Assembly (NCBI RefSeq): GCF_003590095.1
Contig: NW_020800391.1
Span: 124,001-188,000 of the forward strand
Source: Trichoplusia ni
Lineage: Eukaryota; Arthropoda; Insecta; Lepidoptera; Noctuidae
Reading direction: 5' to 3'
Length of the DNA stretch: 64,000 bases
Position numbers and translations under genes: made by a program
Part shown: positions 23,284 to 35,400 of the stretch, one piece after another
How positions within the stretch are numbered: the stretch's first letter is position 1
Layout: each line of letters begins with the position of its first letter
Notes under the pieces: generated by a model
Seen by the model: the letters and a program-made list of their open reading frames with translations, nothing else
What the model was told of the DNA's origin: nothing
Databases searched by the model: none

Positions 23284-24564
23284 ACATACAGCCTCCATTG
23301 TGCAGATAACAATATCATGTATTATGTCTTTAATGATATGAAGTGGACGCATAATGGTGAGCACAGACTACACCATTTACTTGAAAAGTTGGTTTTAGAC
23401 CAAACGAACGAAGAGTTTTTTTAGATCTTTTATTTCACTTTTCACCTGATTTGCACCAAATTTGTCGGATTCGGTTAGACAAGCTACTCCCTCAGCCTGC
23501 GAAAGGGTGATCACTTTAGAAAGGTATCGCGACCAATCATTGGGAGGGGTAGACACGATAGACGAGAGATAAACACAAGGGAATCCCCTCGAAGATTTGA
23601 CATGACATGTAATGTAACATTCGTGCGAATGGTTGGCACTCTGCTCTTCAATATGCTTACAGCTACGGAATATATGATATTAAAATTACCTCTTCCTTTT
23701 CGTTGATTTTTGAAATTTCTGATTTTGTAGCGCTTCCCCTGCGCTCAAGCAAACGCTCGCTAAACTCGGTTACAACAAAACGGCGAGTCTAATCGACGTT
23801 CGGTTCGTGAAAGTGTGACGCACTATAACATTTAGTCGAGCATTTGTTCTGTTACATGCTAATACTCTAGTCTGTACTCACCATAACGTGTTGTGAGTTT
23901 AAAATGCGAAGTGTGCAGTGTAATAACATACCTAAGGTGATGATAACTAAGTATTAATTATAATGATACTTACCTACTCGAGACAAACACTTATTGTACC
24001 TAACTTAGATTCCGAGAACAATGCGGATTATTCTTGAGATTTATGATCCTATAATACGATCTTCATCATTTAAAACCTTATTACTAAGTTACGCACTCTT
24101 TACACTAATTGCAATTTTTATCTATTTAATTATTTAATACAACAGTTCTGTTCATCTTCTGCGTCTCAAATGTAGAACGAAATAGATCATGTTATCTCAA
24201 CACGGTCAATTCGAATTCGAATATTTATTTTGATAGCCTATATTGACATTAAGCTAAGATGCCCCATTGTCTAAGTTTTGTTTATTTTTTAAACAAATCT
24301 AAACCCATAAACTAAGTACTGAATCTACTCAGGCATTGTTTAATGTTGTTCTTTGGGAACTACCAAATCAATAAGCACAGAAATTATTATGTATTACATT
24401 ACTAAGTTAGTAGTTACATATTCATTTAGGCTTTTTTAGGCATTTATTCTTTTTGTGTTGAATAGAACATCATCGAGGAAGGCTTTAGGCTATAAACCAT
24501 CACGCTGCGACTAATAGGAGCTAAGATATAATGGAAAGTGTGAAAAAAACCGGACAGGTATACC

Positions 24565-24620
24565 TAAATCATAACTTATATTTTCTACCCACGGGAACGA
24601 AGTCGCGGGCAACAGCTAGT
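24565..24620 (+). repeat. Helitron-like 3' terminal fragment
   Basis: Ends with CGAAGTCGCGGGCAACAGCT followed by AGT, the same terminus as the fuller element at 27995-28298. The upstream limit is unclear. Confidence 0.5.
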
Positions 24621-25754
24621 GTTAAGAATAAAATGTGAATTACGGGCCGTTTACTCTAAGGCAGAAAAGAAAGGGGATAAAATGTGCAGGGTCCCGATTC
24701 TGCTACTTACAATGGCCAATTAATGAATGGCAATTGGAATAAATTTGAAATTATTCCTATTCTCTTAAGCATTTTGTCAAAACAATAATTGGAAGTTATT
24801 TGTATTGACCTTGAGTTTACCATCCCTTACTGAATCTCCAACTATTGTGTAGAGGAATGCTAAAGTGAATATGAAAATTATCATTTTAAGCTCAATTTCA
24901 TTCATTCATCGGCCATTGTGAATAGCATGATTGGGGCCCTGGAAAGCTGGCAAGTTATTTACAGACAAGAGAAAATTGTTGGACAAATCGTTGGTCAAAT
25001 ACTAATACCCCTCTATGTATGTATATCCGAGTATTACAAAGAAATTATCACTTGCTAAAAACGAAGAAAGTAACTATTGTAAGTAAACCGGCACTTTTGA
25101 AAAGATCCAAGCGTATGGGAAGCTGCGCCAAGGACTGAAGGGCGGCTTTAACTCTACCAGCAGTAGATGGACCATGCGATACTAATTACAGTAGTGAGGA
25201 GAAGTGTCGCATAATTGATAGATATGTATACCGCAGACGCAAATGGAGCTAGCAGATGTGGAAGTTAGCGAGGTAAGTAGGCACCGCGCGTGCGGCGAAA
25301 CTCTTATTAAGTAGAGTTAAATGAAAAATCTCCGTTTCTCTTCCCCATTTGATCCGTTTCCACGTTTTCCCCTTTTCCATTTCCATATTGAAGATCAGAT
25401 GTATTTTCTTGTGTTTTGTAAAAGTTTTTAAATGACAGCCTTTTTCAGACGTTATAGTTCTTTGGAAAACTCCAGGGCAGACAGCTAAAATCAAATTTAT
25501 TTTGATAAATTAAGTTGAAATCTGGGATGGATAAATAAGTGTTAATTAATGAACAGTTTTTTAATATATAATATAAATAAAAAATAATTGCTGTTGGCCG
25601 ATTAAGCTCATTTTAGACTTTAAATATTCGAAGAAGTCCAGGGAAGGTGTAAACGGTTTGAATATATATTATGGACACATAAAAAAAAAACCGAAAAAAT
25701 CGGCAGAGTAAAAAAAAAATCATGAAAATGTTCCTTAAAGAAAACTGAACAATT

Positions 25755-25788
25755 ACTATACGGGTGCAACCGCGGGAAACAGCTAGTC
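25755..25788 (+). repeat. Helitron-like 3' terminal fragment near the tRNA-like gene
   Basis: GGGTGCAACCGCGGGAAACA followed by GCTAGT is a diverged form of the AACAGCTAGT terminus. It ends about 80 bp upstream of the tRNA-like sequence. Confidence 0.4.
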
Positions 25789-25868
25789 CTAAATATAATA
25801 ACATAAACACACTCAAATAAAGCCTACCTACTTCGATTGCAGTGGTTAAATTCGCTACACTAAAACAA

Positions 25869-25941
25869 GACCGTGTGGCCTATGGGTAAGGGCATCCGAT
25901 TTAAGGATCGGAAGTAGTGGGTTCGAGTCCCACCACGGTCG
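25869..25941 (+). tRNA. tRNA-Arg-like gene or pseudogene with 8-nt anticodon loop
   Basis: A complete 73-nt cloverleaf. Acceptor GACCGTG/CACGGTC with discriminator G, D stem GCCT/GGGC, anticodon stem TCCGA/TCGGA, T arm GTGGG-TTCGAGT-CCCAC. The B box (GGTTCGAGTCC) is intact. From general knowledge, the body resembles insect tRNA-Arg(UCG). However, the anticodon loop is TTTAAGGA (8 nt) rather than the expected 7-nt CTTCGGA. Reading after the first or second possible U33 gives TAA or AAG, both leucine-type. A T-run follows at about 25953. It could be a decayed copy, or a functional tRNA that has changed identity. Confidence 0.65.
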
Positions 25942-26139
25942 TATATTGACGACGTGCGTTTTGTTGTTTTTTATTATTTTGATAAGTTTTTTATTATTTT
26001 TATCTATTACAAGATAGTAAATTTGTTTATCAAACTGAATAAAGTGTAAGTTGACAACTGCTGGTTAATATTTTGTGTGGTTAAGATACCGTCCTAACTT
26101 CGTTAGAGATCTGATTGACGACTAAGCTTTGGTTTTATA

Positions 26140-26425
26140 TTTTAACTAGCTGACGCAGCAAACGTTGTTTTGTCATATATTTTTTTCTATTTGTATGTAT
26201 TTTTAATGCCTCATTAAAAAAAAAAAAACAATATCGTCCAAAAAATAAAATATTTTTTTTATTTAGCGTTTCGCGGCTACCTTCTCCCCCCCCCCCCAAT
26301 ATCATCAATACGGACAAAGCTGGGGGCTTAGATTTTCGATGACCTAAATAAAGTATTAATACAATCTCAGCCTCAAAATAACATGACGTTTGATCCAAGT
26401 TTACGAGTTATAAGCGATCAAAGTT
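26140..26425 (-). repeat. Helitron-like element, reverse orientation
   Basis: AACTAGCTGACGCAGCAAAC at the left end is the reverse complement of a common lepidopteran terminus (GTTTGCTGCGTCAGCTAGTT). The interior contains a long A run and an uninterrupted C run at about 26287-26298. The distal limit is approximate. Confidence 0.4.
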
Positions 26426-26819
26426 ATACACCATCTTGTCACTCACTGAACTCAGAACCATCACATTTAGCACCAAGATAGGTTTCAGCTATATGTATAG
26501 GAAAACTTATAAAAACGGTAATTATTTATATACCTTAGAAACAAATTTTTATTTGCGGTATTACAAGAACATGGTGTATGTATTTTGACTGCATTGTTAG
26601 TTTTGTTCTTTGTTTATATATAAAAAGTTTTATTTACGTGTATTAGTACGATTATTAACTCGAGTAAGTAAAATGACATTTCATTGTTGCAGGGTTTTAG
26701 TCCTAAACCTGAGAGTGAAAGGAGCTGTTTTTAAAGTTTCCTCGAAGTCGAAGAAGTTAAAATATGAAGGTAGAACGAGCAACATCTTCTGACAAGACGA
26801 ACGCCATCTCAGTCTGTCT

Positions 26820-26899
26820 GTGACCAAGATACCTGCAAAGGTGTCGAAACGTCGGGAACTAAAATCAAAAATTAAACCGCGATAAAATCCGTAAAAGTA
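26820..26899 (+). repeat. Dispersed retroelement fragment with CGAAACGTC core (copy 2)
   Basis: ACCTGCAAAGGTGTCGAAAC, GTCGGGAACTAAAATCAAAA, TTAAACCGCGATAAAATCCG. Nearly identical to the reversed copy at 19018-19110. Only a short conserved core of the parent element is recognisable at each site. Confidence 0.5.
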
Positions 26900-27994
26900 A
26901 TAAGGGGTTCGTCGCTTGAATTTTCTTTTACTTGAGTTAATTCCTGTGAATCTCTTTATATTTCTGTCCAGCTTTTGTAATAATGTTGTAGTTAGAAATT
27001 TTAATATTCACAATAAAAATCGCTTTGACACCTAATAAAAAAAGCATGCTTAAATGTCCTCGTCGTTGTTGTTTTGTAATTGTAATGTAAACAAAACTAA
27101 TATAGGCACAAATTATTTATTTATTATTACAAATTAAGTTGAACAGGAATTAGCTCCTATACGATCTCAAAACTTTTTACGATGGTAGAATTGCGTAGAG
27201 AGACTTGGCTCTTTTTACATTGAATAATTTTGGTTGGATTATTTTGTCCGTACCTTTTTCTTCTTCTTTATACACGGTGATAAATACTCTTTAAAATGAT
27301 AAAAACACCGCCGCCCACGCGTCCACGTAACATCCGGCCGTATTTGTAAGATTTACATAATAGATCGGCTCCTATTAATTATGGTGGAATGAAAGGTATT
27401 AAGCCTTTAGCCTTCATCAATTAATAAACTTTTGCGAAATTTTTAAATCGGACTATTCGTTTCTGAGATTAGCGCAACAACTACATTATCCGCAAATTCA
27501 TTTACATCGATTTTCCCATGGAAATAAGATTTTTTTCGTAGTTTTAACGTAGCCTATGTGTTAATCCAGGGTGTCAGCAAACTCCATACCAAATTTAATT
27601 AAAATCAGTTCAACATAATTTAAGAGTATCCCATGAAAGACCATGTATCTTACAGTTAAAATACAATTTTGGGGAAGGATTTTTGGACATGTACGTTATA
27701 GAACGCAATAAATTATTAAGTATTGACTTGGTCACTGATCCGGATCCAGCTAAATCAAAACTCCTGTAGAAATTGCAATCGTCGATAACTTGACACAGAT
27801 TTACCAAGAACCAATCCCCATTCCTAAATCTCTGTATGTGTATGTTGATTTTCTTGAATTATGTGCTAGTGAAGCCCTACCTAAACTTAACCATGGTTTT
27901 TAAAACTCTCTTATAAGTTGCGGAAATTCGGAACAGCTAAACTCAGATGGTCTCGATAAGTCAAACCTGGATGATGACTAAATGACTCTGAAAT

Positions 27995-28298
27995 CCTACT
28001 ACTATTATAAAGGCGAAAGTTTGTAAGTATGGATGTATGGATGTTTGTTACTCTTTCACGTAAAACCTACTGAATGGATTTGAATGAAACTTTACCACAA
28101 TATAGCTTATGCATCAGAATAATACATAGGCTACAATTTTTGAGGTTTCTAATGTGAGGTCGTAAAAAAACACATTTTTTGCGCTTACATTGCAAACGCT
28201 GACTGAATCCTACAAGATAGGTAAATAGATAGAAGGCAGGTATAAATTATAACTTATATCTTCTAACCACGCGGACGAAGTCGCGGGCAACAGCTAGT
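27995..28298 (+). mobile_element. Helitron-like (Lep1-type) non-autonomous element, near complete
   Basis: Begins CCTACTACTATTATAAAGGC, continues GAAAGTTTGTAAGTATGGAT and a CTACTGAATGGATTTGAATG segment, and ends CGCGGACGAAGTCGCGGGCA followed by ACAGCTAGT. Both conserved ends of the lepidopteran family are present in about 300 bp, with no coding capacity. Confidence 0.65.
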
Positions 28299-30526
28299 AT
28301 AAATATAAAAGAATCAGAGAATGTGGATTATGTTTATTTTGTATTGTTTATGTATACATCGTTGCATATGTTTGATTAACATACCTTTATTTAGTTTGAA
28401 AATGTATTATTTTAAGGATTCGATTAATTATTACTTTTTATTTTGTAATTTAGACGACCCAGTATTTTACTTTTACAATAATTATACCTCTTTTATTTGC
28501 CACGGAATAATACCTTTTTACCGTTGATAAATTTTACAATATTTATCTCACTGTGTTTAGTCAATGAATAGTATGGTAACAACTTGTTACTGACTTAATT
28601 AACATTTCTGTTAAACAGTGAATAAGATTGCATTTAACTATTACTGTGTAGGTCACTGTCGAGAATTTACTCGAATAAAATTAATTGTTATTTTTTTATT
28701 TTATTTTTGTGTCGTGGATTTTTAACCTTTTTTAATAATTAGAACGGTGTTGTCGCTAAGCGACAAAGTTCTTAAATAATAAAAATCATTAAGTCAGTTA
28801 GTCACCTTTGAGTATTATATATTTATATTAGTTGACGAAAATTTCTGCGTTATGGTCTTATCCAGAGGTTCTCAAACTCAACTTCCTTGTACATTTGATA
28901 CAGGATTTAAGGTGTTATTATATATTTCCTGTGCTAAAACTTCTATTTCCAAATACAAGTTTAGGTAGAGTTATATGATTGATTATAATATGAACTGTTG
29001 TTGGAGGCAAAAAAACCATTTAATACTTGTAACGCTAAAAATCTATGACGTATCCGTTATTTTCGTGGTTTAGTTTAAAAATGAAGATAAATTTATGTAT
29101 TGAACACATCTGAAATAGATTTATGATAGTGCTGATGGTGCTGGTACCGAACACCAATGAAATTAATAATTACAAAACAAAACCGCATCATCTTGGTCTA
29201 AGGTTTTCTTAATTCTATGTTTAAGTTTATTTGAGAAAAAATAATAACAGTACGGATCCTGAGGGTCGAAGAGCATATTCTTCAAGGTATTTCTTCTTAA
29301 AAATAAATCACTTCCGCATTTCGGAATATAAGTAAGTGTTGGATTATACACACGCGTAGAGAGACCCAGGCAGGTTTTGATATACAACCTGGACTACCAT
29401 CGTCTCGTCTAAAGAAATAAGAGTCATGCATTAAATGCAGGAGAAATTATTACTTTCTAGATAAAGATGTGTCATGAAAATAATGAGATCGTGGGTTCAT
29501 GACCTAAACTCACGACTGGCTTGTAATCTTTGTTTATTCAATATTTATCTTATTAACCGGAACTTATCTTGATCACTATGCGGATATATAGAGCAAATAG
29601 TTCTGTTTTCTAGATAAATTGTAGAGAAGGATGCCGCACATCTCCTACAAGTAACTATGATTTAATCAAGAGACTTCAGTGACACTGTTTGCTGTTCAGA
29701 ACTATAAAAAAACGAGATATTACATTATTTTTGACAAGTAAGCCGACATTAACTAACTTGGTATTTAATCCACAGGCATAGAAGATATTCAAGCTAGACT
29801 AATCTAATAACTGCAGTGTCTATTTACCGTGATTTGAGCCTAACTTTCAAGTGAACTTATTTAGACCTGAGTCTAGCTGGGAATGAAAGCGAGAGCAATT
29901 AGGGAATAAATGCCGTTGAATACTTAATTAGATAACATACATGTGTATCAGTCTGTCCACATTTCTCCGTAAATGCTATAAATGGAATGTACCTAAGCTA
30001 CTATTTTGGTCAATGAACTTGGTGGTAAAGCAAGGGTTGATTTGGTGCGGTTATAATTTGATAGACGGGCGTGATGAATCAAAATTGCTTCTTTAACTTT
30101 TTACACAGTACCCTCAGAATCGCGACTCTCACTCAAAATCGACCTTTTTTTTAATTACAGTTAATTACAGAATCTTTCGTGCCCTAGTTTGAATAGTACT
30201 TAATAGTGTTTTTCCTATACCTAATCTAAAGGACTCAGGCGGTAAAGGTTAAAAGAAACCCAGCTTAACTAAACCATGGCAAATGTCAGTAGGTATTTAC
30301 CGGTACGCATAAATATTTGCTATTCTGTTTATTTCCTAAGCAGTTTTCCTTTTCCTTTAATTAAGTCAAATAAAGGAGAAGGAAAATTTTAAGGAAACAA
30401 TAATTTATTATATCAGAAATTCCTAAACCTCTTCATTTCAGTAGATATATGTATGTTGACAACATACTTCCTTAAGAACTTATAACCAGGATAGAAAGGC
30501 TCTACTCGCATTATAATCTATCACAA

Positions 30527-30690
30527 TCATATTATAAATGCGAAAGTAGGTATGTTTTTTGCCTCTACATACATAAAAGGTTGGATCGATTTTGCTTAAA
30601 TTTGATAGGGACGTAGCTTACCTTTTATTAACACAGGCTGTTGTCCGTGCTTTATCGGAAAACCAAGCAGGCGAAGCCTCGAAAGTAAGT
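30527..30690 (+). repeat. Helitron-like 5' fragment
   Basis: Begins ATCATATTATAAATGCGAAA, the conserved 5' region of the family, and decays into GGCGAAGCCTCGAAAG. The limits are approximate. Confidence 0.45.
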
Positions 30691-32252
30691 ACTAATATAA
30701 TAGGAGTAATATTGGAAATTCTTCTTCTAAGAATGTTTGAGTCCACGCTCCACAAAGTTCATTAAAGAGAGGCATTGCCGTTTGGACATCATATTGCGGC
30801 GTCACCATTTAATACCACGTAAATTCTTCAACAGTTGTTAATTATTGTTAAGAATGCTATCTATTTTTTTTCTGATATCAAATACATATGTGCCGTCTAA
30901 TTTTAATAATTGCCGTCTAGTTTTGGTGTGAACCACATCGACGTTTGCTTATGATTCAATATCTAGATGTAGGTAGTAGACACTTGGCTAGATAATGACA
31001 GGTTTGTAGGTAAAATGATGATCAGGAATATTCAGGAGTATGTCCAGGGGATATCGTGTCTTTGATAAGGGATGGGTCGTATGTAGGTGGTCAGTATCTT
31101 TTAACCTGTTGTCAAAGATTTTAGTTGATGCTATATCGACATAGCGTCCTTGGAGCAGGTTGACGTCGTAAGAGTTTTACACCAAGACCAAAAAGAATAT
31201 TATTAGGTCAATTAGGAGTTGCAGTCATAGCTGCTTGTTACATTTTAAGCGTACCTAATTTCTAAGGAAATGTAAACATTTTATATACAATCTTTAGGAA
31301 AACTGTTCCATACTTAAACATTGTAGATATTCTCAGAAGGGAGGTGCTCTACCATGTAGCTCTTCAAACTATACGATAGTTGGTGGTAAGTTTAGGGAGT
31401 ATGTAATAAGGTAATAGCACATTTAAGCCTATTGGATTAAAACATAGAGATGTTCTTAGTCTAATATTACTGGCTACAAACATTTTTCGCAAACTCTTTT
31501 CTATTTAAACTAGGCATTTTCACTTAGAATGTATCCATACTTATATATAAAACATTTAATTAAATTCAGGCATTTTTCCCCGTAGGTAAAGGTCCTTTTC
31601 AATATCCAGGAAAAATATAAACAGTCTGTCGATTATTTTGTTGTATAATACAGTATCCAAAGGCCTAACATGCGTAATTAGCGTACCAATATACTCACAA
31701 CTTCCTGCCTTTACGAAAACAACATTCATTCAATAAAGTCCATAACATTTATCTTATTACCCACATCACGTCTACTGTCTTGAATATTTAGATAATAATG
31801 TTTTTAAAACGATTTGTGCGTTAAATAATATTTGGTGAAGATTCATCTTGGGTTTTTACTAACATTCAATTGTTATTAACGTACTATTTTTATAATTGGA
31901 CGCATGTGCCAAGTCTGTATAACTTAATTGTCATACTATTACGTAGAACGTACGTACAAATTATTCATCGTGCCTCAATACACATTTGAGGTAACATTGC
32001 CTAGGCCTATTTCCTGAAGTCAGGAATAATCTACAGATAATAAATATAACGATATTAAAAGTTAAAAAAAAATAAAAAAAAACCCTCTGAGAAAGAGCAC
32101 AAGTCATTACATAATAATAAATGTAAACAAAAGACTAGGACTCAAAGCAAAGTAATGTAAACGTACGCATCGGCGTAACCGGTTACTATTCTCATTGGTA
32201 CACACTATACGCCGCCAAGTGCCTGATACGGAATTTGTTATCTGTGACGGTG

Positions 32253-32263
32253 TTATATATAAA
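32253..32263 (+). promoter_or_regulatory. Candidate TATA element of the ACADM gene
   Basis: TTATATATAAA lies 162 bp upstream of the ACADM ATG, with a more GC-rich stretch (GTATTCGGCGCAGGAGTTTG) starting about 20 bp downstream as a likely start-site region and 5' UTR. It is a suggestive position only. Housekeeping genes often lack a TATA box. Confidence 0.35.
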
Positions 32264-32424
32264 TGACATTTGAGGTTTATTCGTATTCGGCGCAGGAGTT
32301 TGTTTGCTCTTCGCGTTGTCTATAATTTATATTTCACAAATAACAAGGGCATGGTACAGTTCAAAGTCTAAAAATATATAATCTTGAATATTTTTTTAAA
32401 GTTTGTTAAACGAAGTATTTCACA

Positions 32425-32442
32425 ATGAATCCTATCACACAA
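32425..32442 (+). CDS. ACADM: ACADM exon 1 (six codons, start)
   Basis: CACAATGAATCCTATCACAC then AA before GTAAGT gives MNPITQ at phase 0. It joins in frame to VIRATRPIYRKLS in exon 2 to form a normal amphipathic mitochondrial presequence. Chosen as the start because it is the only ATG with a matching phase and a strong donor just downstream of a promoter-like stretch. An alternative short first exon elsewhere in the 2.5-kb upstream intron cannot be excluded. Confidence 0.75.
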
Positions 32443-35400
32443 GTAAGTCAACTTTAATTTATTAAACAAGTAATAATGCTTTCTACTGTGCGATAAAAAG
32501 TTTTTGTGTAAAAATTGTAGGATGGTGCAGAAATTTTGTGATTTATGGATAATTAAGTGAAAGAATGTGCTGAGTTGCGTGTATAATATTTAGATGGTTT
32601 TGTTGAGACTGCTTTCTGTAATATCGAATAGTTTTCGGTCCAAAGTCCAAAGTTCATTGTACAGTGGGTAATATATACAGTACCGCTCCCCACTTTGTGT
32701 AATACATAACAAATCGACTTTCCTTTGATTTCACCTTCATAAATTTTAATTTAAAAATAGAATTAATGCATTTACTCCGTGAAGGTCGACGTGTTACACA
32801 GAAAATTTTACTAATAGAAACATACATGTATCTAGCTTGTGTTTTTTTTTTGTTTTCGTGTCTGATTCCTAATCCAAATTATACATTTATAGTTCTCTTA
32901 GCATCCCATGAATGAAAACATCAGCAAAACATACATTTTCTAGAAAACATGGTTATGTGTTATTGGGGTCATTATACTTTGGCTAAAAATTATCCATTCT
33001 CCATTTTGTATTTACGGTTATATTCCAGGCTTCAGTTTTATTATTATGATATAGTTTTCAGATCACAACATATTAAGATAATATCATCCTAACCTTGTTG
33101 CTGGGCGATCTTCCAAATATTTAGAAAAGGTTTAATGCCTTTTTAGTATGATCATAGTAGATGTTCTGTCAAGTGTTGATAAATTGTTACAAAGGTCACT
33201 TCTATGATAAGATTAGGTAATTGCAATCAAATAGTTAACTGTTAGTAATCATAAATTACTTGATGGATAGAGTGGAAAAATCAATGAGAGGCCTCAGCCC
33301 TGCAGTGAGTCAGTAATGGTTAAACAAAAAGAAAGTTAAAACTGAAACTAAACTACTGCCAAAGGAACTAGAAATGTAATCATTATTTTAGTAATTGTCA
33401 TCATCATCACCAGCCTCGTATAACCATTGCTGGGCACAGGAATTAGTTTGTTAATGCCAATATCCTCTCCCTTGGTCATCTCAATCTAAAATATGTGATA
33501 ATAGAATCAGTGATGACTATAGCCTTCTTGGCTCACTCACTAGTGTCATTCACCTTTTTGCACAAAAATATAATTTGAAGATGTGTAATTATTTCAGTAA
33601 CAGGTTTAACCAGTTACTGAATGTATATGATATTATGAAATTGGTAACTTTCCTTTTATAAATAAATAACAAGTTTCGTAAAAGAGCTATTTTACTTGTA
33701 AAATACTTATGTTATCAGCATAAAGCATCCTGCATTCAAACTAATTTACATAGTAACAGAAATTAATTAAATGATGCCATGACTGCAAGTTACCGAAGAA
33801 TAATAAATAATATTGTAAATTCAAATGTATTATAAGCTAGCTTATAAATTATATATCATTTTACAGCTGTGCGTCTTTGACACAAACAGATATACACAAT
33901 TTATCACTTGAAACAACGTTTATGTCATCTTGTTATAATGTATGTTCATTTTAGACTAATGGTTATGAAAACCCAAAAAAAAATTTCAAGTAAATCATTT
34001 GTTTATCTCATTTGAAATAATCTCATGTCACACTTAATCTATTGTTGTATCTGTGTTTTGTTTTTCTGTGAGATGTGCCTTTTGTCCTTAATAGAACATT
34101 GTTCAAAAAAGTTTTAGACTTAAAAATTCTACCATCTATTATATTGGATAAATATCTGTATATTACTGAAAAAAATGCGAATGAATTATGTAATAATGTA
34201 AGCTTTTGTTATGCTAATGCTATAGCTATTTGTAATTTATCTTCTATAACAGATTATATTCTACCTACATAGAATAATATTAGGGCTCAGTATCAGCATT
34301 CATAAAAAATATCTCAATTTATACATTTAACCTACTTTAGCATTACCAATATTTTCCTTTCATATTTATATGAGAAATTATGAAAAACAATGCAAGGTTA
34401 CTAGATAACTTAAAACAAGGAGATTAATATAAAAGAACCTTGATAAATACTGATGTCATAGCAATAAAACACTGATAATCCAAAAAAAACTAATAAGCAT
34501 TTAGTTATTGATAAAATAAATAAACTATTGTTAGAATTTTCCATATAAAATTTAAATAATCATGCGGGACAACAATGAAACAATACTTTAATATCCAAAA
34601 AGATTGCATTAGTTTGGCTTTTCCATAATAATTGTAATTAATTATTTATGAACATTGAAACAACTTAAATCTGTTACTTTTTGCCTCAAACTTCAAGAAT
34701 TGCACAACATTAATATTTCCTTCAGGAAAATAAACTGTTCTTCACCACTATCAACATAAGGAGCAATTAATATTTGCAACTGGAAAACTCCGATACTTTG
34801 AGACTGAGTCAATAAATTAAATTAGTTTGTTTAAAAAGAGTTTTAATTTCTATTTCTAAGGCTTTGCAATTCCGATGTCAATTTATTATTTGCCGCAAGC
34901 AGTTATTTGGTATTAATGTGACAAGTATAAGCATACTGTTTCTTTTTTTTTTGTTATGTTGTGAATAAATATTATATAAAAAATATATGTTGTTTCAGGT
35001 TATACGCGCCACTAGGCCCATTTACAGGAAGCTGTCGACGTCAGCCCCTGTCGCAGCTGCGGCTAAGCCTCTGCCCACAACGGGAATGTGCTTTGGTACG
35101 TATCACAGAAACATTAGGGGAAAATTTGTGTGTATGTTTGTTACCCCTCTACGCACTATAAATTAGCTAATACCGACTGGATATCTACTTGCGGAAGAGG
35201 CAGATTACCATATAGTACAAAGTACTCTTTCGATTTAATGTGGTATATAATGAACAGACCTGCATTAACAAATAAGCTGTAAATATTTGCAAAAGATAGT
35301 ATCTACATATTTCATGGAAGTACATGTTAATACCTATTCACGTGTTAATCCTCCACTAAGAATTGTTAACTTCGGCTTATAATTCCATAACCTAGCATTA

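Larger units (their letters stand above)
23284..32250. other. Intergenic, repeat-rich
   Basis: About 9 kb between the divergent FReD distal first exon (minus) and the ACADM promoter (plus). It contains the tRNA-like gene at 25869, three Helitron-like fragments, a second copy of the CGAAACGTC retroelement motif, and otherwise AT-rich DNA without a supported exon. Open frames up to 87 codons show no coding signature. Confidence 0.6.
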
